A stretch of DNA of 64,000 bases, taken from contig OU696576.1 in the NCBI GenBank assembly GCA_916048095.2, positions 7,003,488 to 7,067,487 of the forward strand. Direction: 5' to 3'. The translations under genes were made by a program, and so were the position numbers. The notes under the pieces are model-generated. The model had not been told where the DNA came from. It saw nothing but the letters and a program-made list of their open reading frames with translations, and did no database searches. Below are positions 62,603-64,000 of the stretch, piece by piece; the stretch's first letter is position 1; each line of letters opens with the position of its first letter. The DNA comes from Sacculina carcini (lineage: Eukaryota > Arthropoda > Thecostraca > Sacculinidae).

Positions 62603-62727
62603 GACAGTGGTTTTGAGGCGTCCGTCTGGTCTGTCTGCAGTTTCTCGCCGCCGTCCACTTCCATCGTGCAGTAAATCTGACGTGTGGCCGCCAGGGACTT
62701 AAGTCCACGCACTTCCAACACTACCAC
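37067..62727 (-). CDS. CADPS: calcium-dependent secretion activator (CAPS), N-terminal exons outside window
   Basis: Eighteen exons join in phase, in transcript order: 62727-62606, 59978-59834, 58999-58893, 58011-57836, 56118-55930, 55226-55090, 53491-53304, 48162-48061, 47543-47356, 46994-46882, 46197-46041, 45436-45295, 44919-44764, 43465-43312, 42487-42329, 41288-41163, 40208-40104 and 37288-37067. They give about 895 residues covering the C2 domain, PH domain and the MUN/Munc13-homology region. CAPS/UNC-31 is a cytosolic and dense-core-vesicle-associated priming factor; its PH domain binds phosphoinositides and its MUN region promotes SNARE assembly for peptide and monoamine release. Blocks such as [54 protein letters not shown] and [13 protein letters not shown] make the call secure. 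The upstream N-terminal third lies beyond 64000. C2 is single, as in CAPS and unlike Munc13. Confidence 0.95.
37541..37588 (+). repeat. (TA)n microsatellite
   Basis: TA repeat of nearly 50 bp in the last CADPS intron. Confidence 0.95.
37602..37866 (+). mobile_element. hAT-type mini-element, family H copy 2
   Basis: The ends CAGAGCCG and CGGCTTTG are near inverted. The flanks ATACTCAC (37594-37601) and ACACTCAC (37867-37874) match at 7 of 8. It is related along its length to 2224-2480 in opposite orientation. Confidence 0.78.
38274..38592 (+). mobile_element. family B mini-element, most complete copy
   Basis: It starts AATGGCGGCGCCAGGATTTT and ends CTTGGCGCCGCCACTG, an inverted terminus of about 14 bp. 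Internal direct motifs GGGGGCTAAGGAAA and GGCGAAGCATGA. Confidence 0.82.
39137..39192 (+). repeat. (CA)n microsatellite
   Basis: CA tract with CG interruptions in the last CADPS intron. 38600-39136 and 39200-39600 show no supported feature. Confidence 0.85.
39616..40013 (-). mobile_element. Tc1/mariner-like mini-element, copy 1
   Basis: The left end CGCCAAGTGTTTGGACGCC and right end ATGCGTCCATACTTTTGGCG are imperfect inverted termini. The interior (ATCATGAAAGTGACACAACA, ACTTATGACCAATTTACA) matches 52822-53158 in reverse. Non-coding. Confidence 0.7.
40104..40208 (-). CDS. CADPS: CADPS exon ([20 protein letters not shown])
   Basis: Acceptor GTGTCAG, donor AAG|GTAATT, 35 codons, phase 0 to 0. 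It encodes the conserved 'WY-WLTDRMD-LH-YQ' block near the CAPS C-terminus. A UG tract lies 19 nt upstream of the acceptor on the transcript. Confidence 0.92.
40835..41125 (+). mobile_element. family E repeat
   Basis: TATATATACCCTCC, TATTGTCATCCAAATCAGCA and AGCCTCGACACAAATATACG. It abuts the 3' end of the CADPS exon at 41163, lying just after its donor on the transcript. Confidence 0.65.
41163..41288 (-). CDS. CADPS: CADPS exon ([20 protein letters not shown])
   Basis: Acceptor TGTCACAG, donor GAG|GTCAGT, 42 codons. A Ser/Gly-rich linker precedes the conserved YVTF block. Phase 0 to 0. Confidence 0.92.
41618..41929 (-). mobile_element. family B mini-element, inverted partner
   Basis: The plus strand starts AGTGGCGGTGCCAAGG and ends TTTGGCGCTGCCACTG. 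It is opposite in orientation to the neighbour at 41982-42272. Confidence 0.7.
41982..42272 (+). mobile_element. family B mini-element
   Basis: It starts CAGTGGCGGCGCCAGGATTC and ends CTTGGCGCGGCCACTG. It forms a 650-bp inverted pair with 41618-41929 inside the intron next to the exon at 42329. Confidence 0.78.
42329..42487 (-). CDS. CADPS: CADPS exon ([20 protein letters not shown])
   Basis: Acceptor CAAACAG, donor ACA|GTGAGC, 53 codons. It encodes the 'YHSK-D-LIE', '[10 protein letters not shown]' and 'SFLSFT'-type blocks of the MUN region. Confidence 0.94.
43105..43235 (+). mobile_element. SINE family D with ATT/AAT tail
   Basis: GACGCTTCCGGTACACATGG and GCTGCTGGATTTGCCAGTAA, followed by an AAT/ATT-rich tail to 43234. 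Confidence 0.62.
43312..43465 (-). CDS. CADPS: CADPS exon ([15 protein letters not shown])
   Basis: Acceptor CGCACAG, donor CTG|GTGAGA. One base completes a lysine codon. It contains [20 protein letters not shown], equivalent to the CAPS 'N-MVDAK-QS-KLC' block. Confidence 0.93.
43966..44217 (-). mobile_element. family A mini-element
   Basis: CCATCAACTCCTCATAACTC and GCACTCTGGGTCCGCTACTGG. The left end is diverged (GGCCCATCCAGTGG). Confidence 0.68.
44320..44612 (+). mobile_element. tRNA-derived SINE, copy 2
   Basis: The tRNA-like head, GGACTCCGTGGTGTAATGG with GGTTCGAAACA as B box, has a disturbed anticodon arm (CTCATAA loop). The body matches 12424-12714 in reverse complement, ending near the AAGCTTCAACTTCTTCCC block. 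Confidence 0.8.
44764..44919 (-). CDS. CADPS: CADPS exon ([20 protein letters not shown])
   Basis: Acceptor GATATTAG, donor AAAA|GTTAGT. It carries the strongly conserved [12 protein letters not shown] block and [11 protein letters not shown]. Phase 2 in and out. Confidence 0.95.
45295..45436 (-). CDS. CADPS: CADPS exon ([20 protein letters not shown])
   Basis: Acceptor GCTTCAG, donor AAGG|GTATCT. It starts [20 protein letters not shown]. Highly conserved MUN segment. Confidence 0.95.
45522..45597 (-). mobile_element. tRNA-like sequence (SINE head or tRNA relic)
   Basis: On the minus strand: A box TAGCCGAGTGG and B box GGTTTGAATCC at tRNA spacing, but no standard anticodon stem. No body or second copy identified in the window. 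Confidence 0.45.
46041..46197 (-). CDS. CADPS: CADPS exon ([14 protein letters not shown])
   Basis: Acceptor CTGCCCAG, donor GACG|GTGCGT. It reads [36 protein letters not shown] and [13 protein letters not shown], the core of the MHD1 region. A UG tract lies 18 nt upstream. Confidence 0.96.
46522..46588 (+). repeat. (TA)n microsatellite
   Basis: TA repeat of about 66 bp. The remainder of 46232-46860 is intronic with a TG tract at 46336-46361. Confidence 0.95.
46882..46994 (-). CDS. CADPS: CADPS exon ([20 protein letters not shown])
   Basis: Acceptor GTGGCTAG, donor GAG|GTGATG. The preceding segment (EETVDDTAI) is shorter than the vertebrate linker. Phase 1 in, 0 out. Confidence 0.93.
47356..47543 (-). 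CDS. CADPS: CADPS exon ([20 protein letters not shown])
   Basis: Acceptor TACACGCAG, donor AGAAG|GTGCGT. It contains the hallmark [12 protein letters not shown] block and [18 protein letters not shown]. Confidence 0.96.
48061..48162 (-). CDS. CADPS: CADPS exon ([20 protein letters not shown])
   Basis: Acceptor GTGACCAG, donor TTCAG|GTGGGT, 33 codons plus split codons. It ends [12 protein letters not shown]. Its 3' splice site lies 21 bp from the end of the 16-bp minisatellite. Confidence 0.95.
48184..49389 (-). repeat. 16-bp minisatellite abutting a CADPS 3' splice site
   Basis: About 75 copies of GTGATTGTGTTAGATT (plus strand), mostly with 0-1 changes. At 49190-49389 it shows a higher-order pattern of three units ending AGAAAT. 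On the transcribed strand the unit is AATCTAACACAATCAC, containing CTAAC. Confidence 0.97.
49390..49620 (+). repeat. dispersed repeat shared with the right edge of the window
   Basis: A TG tract, an AAT tract, CAATTGCGAAATCCACTTTT and ATGGATATACAATCACAATC. The same order recurs at 63800-64000. Confidence 0.7.
49771..50724 (+). mobile_element. L2/CR1-like LINE 3' part with TTG tail and 30-bp target duplication
   Basis: The frame 49764-50429 encodes [60 protein letters not shown] and [20 protein letters not shown], ending at a stop. A 3' UTR and (TTG)n tail (50698-50723) follow. The 30 bp at 49727-49756 are repeated exactly at 50725-50754. 5'-truncated but with an intact C-terminal frame, so recent. 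Confidence 0.92.
50779..50865 (+). repeat. (TG)n microsatellite
   Basis: Nearly uninterrupted TG repeat of about 85 bp, just after the LINE target duplication. Confidence 0.95.
51594..51672 (+). repeat. (TG)n microsatellite
   Basis: TG tract with CG interruptions. 50866-51590 and 51700-52265 hold no supported feature apart from an 8-bp hairpin, TTTTCGAC/GTCGAAAA, at 51241-51264. Confidence 0.9.
52271..52300 (-). CDS. candidate 30-nt microexon of CADPS
   Basis: Acceptor TTAATCAG and strong donor ATGG|GTAGGT flank 30 nt that would insert [11 protein letters not shown] in frame (phase 2 to 2) between the CASHVHGN and PDGVGT exons. A long UG tract lies about 45 nt upstream. CAPS proteins I know lack this insert; it may be a cassette exon or chance. 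Confidence 0.3.
52346..52440 (+). repeat. (CA)n microsatellite
   Basis: CA repeat of about 90 bp. A second, TG, tract lies at 52552-52573. Confidence 0.95.
52822..53158 (+). mobile_element. Tc1/mariner-like mini-element, copy 2
   Basis: It starts AGCGCCAAAAGTTTGGACGC and ends GGCGTCCAAGCTTTTCTTTT. It shares TTGTTGTGTCACTTTCATG and ACATGTAAATTGGTCATAAA with the reverse complement of 39616-40013. Confidence 0.7.
53304..53491 (-). CDS. CADPS: CADPS exon ([20 protein letters not shown])
   Basis: Acceptor CCCATCAG, donor AACAG|GTAAAG. It contains [14 protein letters not shown] and [16 protein letters not shown], signature CAPS blocks. A UG tract lies 30 nt upstream on the transcript. Confidence 0.96.
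53521..53575 (+). repeat. (CA)n microsatellite
   Basis: CA tract upstream of the previous exon's acceptor (UG on the transcript). Confidence 0.95.
54330..54568 (+). repeat. 16-bp minisatellite (TAGAATACATTATTTG)
   Basis: About 14 copies with small insertions, inside a CADPS intron. Confidence 0.93.
55090..55226 (-). CDS. CADPS: CADPS exon ([20 protein letters not shown])
   Basis: Acceptor GTCGACAG, donor CTG|GTACGT. It continues [20 protein letters not shown]. Conserved linker after the PH domain. Confidence 0.95.
55281..55591. mobile_element. hAT-type mini-element
   Basis: The termini CAGGAGTCGGCAAACT and GTTTGCCGACTCCTG are inverted repeats of about 15 bp. The flanks ATATAAGC and ATATAGAC agree at 6 of 8. 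A diverged copy is at 9234-9511. Confidence 0.85.
55676..55745 (+). mobile_element. SINE family D fragment
   Basis: TCGGTACATGGGCCACCACA and the TAGTACTAGC block match the family D core. No tail. Confidence 0.45.
55930..56118 (-). CDS. CADPS: CADPS exon: second half of PH domain
   Basis: Acceptor GCTGTCAG, donor GGAG|GTGAGT. It reads [20 protein letters not shown] and [20 protein letters not shown]. The W in HLWVMA is the invariant PH C-terminal helix tryptophan. An 8-bp minisatellite begins directly at its 3' splice site. Confidence 0.96.
56122..56648 (-). repeat. 8-bp minisatellite abutting a CADPS 3' splice site
   Basis: About 65 degenerate copies of GTGTCAGT (plus strand). The transcribed strand reads ACTGACAC, so most units contain CTGAC. 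The array starts three bases from the intron's AG. Confidence 0.96.
56883..56906 (+). repeat. (TG)n microsatellite
   Basis: Short TG tract. The surrounding intron 56650-57530 is AT-rich with no other feature seen. Confidence 0.85.
57533..57680 (-). mobile_element. SINE family D with AAT tail
   Basis: On the minus strand: GTGCTTCCGGTACATGGGGC, CACCGCAGTG, then GCTACTACTGGACTTGCCTG and an AAT tail (57525-57560 region). Confidence 0.65.
57836..58011 (-). CDS. CADPS: CADPS exon: first half of PH domain
   Basis: Acceptor TATGTGCAG, donor CAGCG|GTGAGG. It reads [37 protein letters not shown] and [17 protein letters not shown]. The basic KWKRRYF region forms the phosphoinositide-binding face in PH domains. 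Confidence 0.97.
58140..58340 (+). repeat. TTAT-rich low-complexity tract
   Basis: Degenerate (TTTA)n/(ATTC)n sequence inside a CADPS intron. Confidence 0.8.
58893..58999 (-). CDS. CADPS: CADPS exon ([20 protein letters not shown])
   Basis: Acceptor TTTCACAG, donor GGCGG|GTGAGA. It ends [12 protein letters not shown], linking C2 to PH. Confidence 0.96.
59053..59240 (-). mobile_element. family B mini-element, short copy
   Basis: The plus strand starts AGTGGCGGCACCAAGG and ends AATCCTGGCGCCGCCACTG. Confidence 0.72.
59636..59760 (+). mobile_element. SINE family D with AAT tail
   Basis: GGAGCTTCCAGTACATGGGA, CACCGCAGGG and GCTACTAGATTTACCTGTAA, then an A/T-rich tail. It ends about 75 bp past the donor of the C2 exon at 59834. 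Confidence 0.68.
59834..59978 (-). CDS. CADPS: CADPS exon: C2 domain continuation ([20 protein letters not shown])
   Basis: Acceptor CGTGCAG, donor AAAG|GTGACT. It continues [20 protein letters not shown]. Phase 2 in, 0 out. Confidence 0.96.
60061..60299 (-). mobile_element. family A mini-element
   Basis: It starts CTGGCAGATCCAGAGG and ends CACTCTGGATCCGCCACTGG. Interior CCATCAACTCCTCTTAACC. Confidence 0.75.
60580..60672 (+). repeat. (CA)n microsatellite
   Basis: Uninterrupted CA repeat of about 75 bp plus CATA steps. 60673-61860 contains open frames on both strands at 61084-61347 that I cannot assign. Confidence 0.95.
61881..62565 (-). mobile_element. CR1-like LINE C-terminal fragment embedded in TG repeats
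   Basis: The minus-strand frame contains [59 protein letters not shown] and [20 protein letters not shown], ending DRSARA and stop at 61927. The 3' end (61884-61912) has a 14-bp tandem, TACTCACCGAGTTG. TG repeats flank both sides (61864-61881, 62566-62600), which is CA on the element's sense strand. No frameshift, so young. Confidence 0.88.
62566..62600 (+). repeat. (TG)n tract at the CADPS C2-exon donor
   Basis: On the transcript this is (CA)n starting within five nt of the 5' splice site. Confidence 0.95.
62606..62727 (-). CDS. CADPS: CADPS exon: C2 domain start ([20 protein letters not shown])
   Basis: Acceptor TGTGTGTAG, donor CCACT|GTCCGT (phase 2, needed to join the next exon; the GTCCGT donor is weak). 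It continues [20 protein letters not shown]. If unspliced the frame stays open through (HT)n into the LINE. Confidence 0.93.
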
Positions 62728-63019
62728 CTACACACATGCACACACACACACATGCACACATGCACACACAAACAGTATTTGAGACGAAATTAAACTGGAC
62801 GGAATGTTAGTAGCGATCAAACGAAATGAAAGTTGAGCCTTAGCGAATCGTGTGTTATTATACCTGATACTAGTAGATACTTTTTACGAAGTCTTTCGGA
62901 ATATGACCATCAAATTTCAAGGCACCGAAATTGAGGAGTAGCCGACAATTTTTTAAATAATTTTTGGAGTGAAAATAGACAAATATCTTGAATTTATTTC
63001 ACACGTCGACCACAAACTT
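62728..63019. other. CADPS intron, 5' side
   Basis: CA-rich up to 62770, then unique AT-rich sequence. No upstream CADPS exon is recognisable between here and the right edge. Confidence 0.5.
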
Positions 63020-63341
63020 CAGTGGTTATGGGTTTGATCGAATCTTAGGGGTTCGGTGAGTCAGTTTACAAGGTTCGGCGGTTTGGTTCACCCACTCGTG
63101 TGATTCGTGACGTCAAGCTCTGCTTGGTCATCTTAGGCTGCAGCTAATCACGCCACATCGCTTGGCCTTGATATCTGTGCTGCAAGCAACTCGGTCCACT
63201 CAGTAGTAGCCTACTTATGTGACTGTCTTGATCGTACGTGATTTGTGATGTTTCTTAAAATACTTCAAGCATGAAGGTTTCGATGAATGCATATATGGAA
63301 CTTCTAGGGTTCGGTAGGTCCAATAAGGTTGAGAACCACTG
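63020..63341. mobile_element. hAT-like mini-element
   Basis: The left end CAGTGGTTATGGG and right end GGTTGAGAACCACTG form a partial inverted repeat. I see no convincing 8-bp duplication. Confidence 0.55.
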
Positions 63342-63695
63342 ATATAGTGCAAATATTGACCGGAATACATCAACTAGGCGAAATCATCAATTTCCGAATA
63401 CTATCGCAAAACCATCATCCTTCATTCACCTAAATTCATTAATCTTATCGCAATTATCTGACATATTAATTATCAATATAAAAGCTACCTGGACAGCGCT
63501 GACTAAACAAAGTCAAAAGATTCTGAATATTTACGTGCAAAAATATTTACAATTACAAGAATATACGACCAAATATCTGGTGCCTATCAGTGCTGTATAC
63601 GTTTTGTACATTATGTATTTTTGATCTTTCATATATTGAAGCAAATGGGATGACATAAGCTACACTGCCTACTGTGCTTGTGAAATATTCTACTG

Positions 63696-63696
63696 C

Positions 63697-63794
<98 letters not shown>

Positions 63795-63817
63795 CTGTGT
63801 GTGTGTGTGTGTGTGTA
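63696..63817 (+). repeat. (TG)n microsatellite
   Basis: Long TG tract with TCTG interruptions. Confidence 0.95.
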
Positions 63818-64000
63818 AAACTATAATAATTATAATAATAATAATAATAATTTCTTTGCAATTGCGAAATCCACTTTTTATTGCATTTTGAGATCAATTG
63901 AAAACACACGTACATATACATGGATATACACTCACAATCATACGCACGTAGACGCAAATATACAAAAATGCGTATATACAAAATAATATATACATCTCTC
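63800..64000 (+). repeat. dispersed repeat, second copy (runs off the window)
   Basis: Same order of TG tract, AAT tract, CAATTGCGAAATCCACTTTT and CATGGATATACACTCACAAT as at 49390-49620. Confidence 0.7.

Overview
This is a window of invertebrate animal nuclear DNA. Coding sequence is split into roughly 100-400 bp exons by GT-AG introns. The introns are packed with (CA)n/(TG)n microsatellites, LINE tails, tRNA-derived SINEs and short non-autonomous DNA elements. There is no operon structure. The species cannot be fixed from sequence alone. CR1-like LINE tails, hAT-type mini-elements and a calcium-dependent secretion activator gene fit a bilaterian, perhaps an arthropod or another ecdysozoan.

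Layout. (1) 850-1761, minus: an intronless open frame resembling the N-terminal GTPase-binding region of FMNL-type formins, with no FH1 or FH2. (2) 2604-33885, plus: one large gene of which I rebuilt 20 phase-compatible exons (about 1,340 codons; the 5' end is missing). It encodes a single-pass membrane protein with a long, mostly unrecognised ectodomain, one thrombospondin type-1 repeat, two immunoglobulin-like domains, one transmembrane helix and an acidic cytoplasmic tail. (3) 33886-37066: the convergent intergenic region, with one orphan exon-like frame at about 35935-36156. (4) 37067-62727, minus: the calcium-dependent secretion activator (CAPS/CADPS/UNC-31). Eighteen exons run from the C2 domain through the PH and MUN/MHD regions to the stop; the N-terminal exons lie beyond the right edge. 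The two large genes are tail to tail.

Mobile and repeat content. A young 535-bp foldback element has two 244-bp arms and a 5-bp target duplication. Several hAT-type mini-elements have 8-bp target duplications. Two families of about 250-300 bp carry AGTGGCGG-type ends, and there is a Tc1/mariner-like mini-element pair. LINE 3' ends are repeatedly embedded in CA repeats, one L2/CR1-like LINE has a 30-bp target duplication, and there are several SINE families. Tandem arrays have 8-, 16- and 22-bp units.

The most unusual structure concerns splicing. Two unrelated minisatellites in the secretion-activator gene (16-bp and 8-bp units) each end directly at a 3' splice site. On the transcribed strand every unit of each carries a branch-point-like pentamer (CTAAC in one, CTGAC in the other). 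In both large genes, CA repeats next to exons also lie in a consistent transcript orientation: UG tracts before acceptors and CA tracts after donors. Exon boundaries were inferred by eye from splice consensus, phase and protein continuity; there is no transcript evidence.
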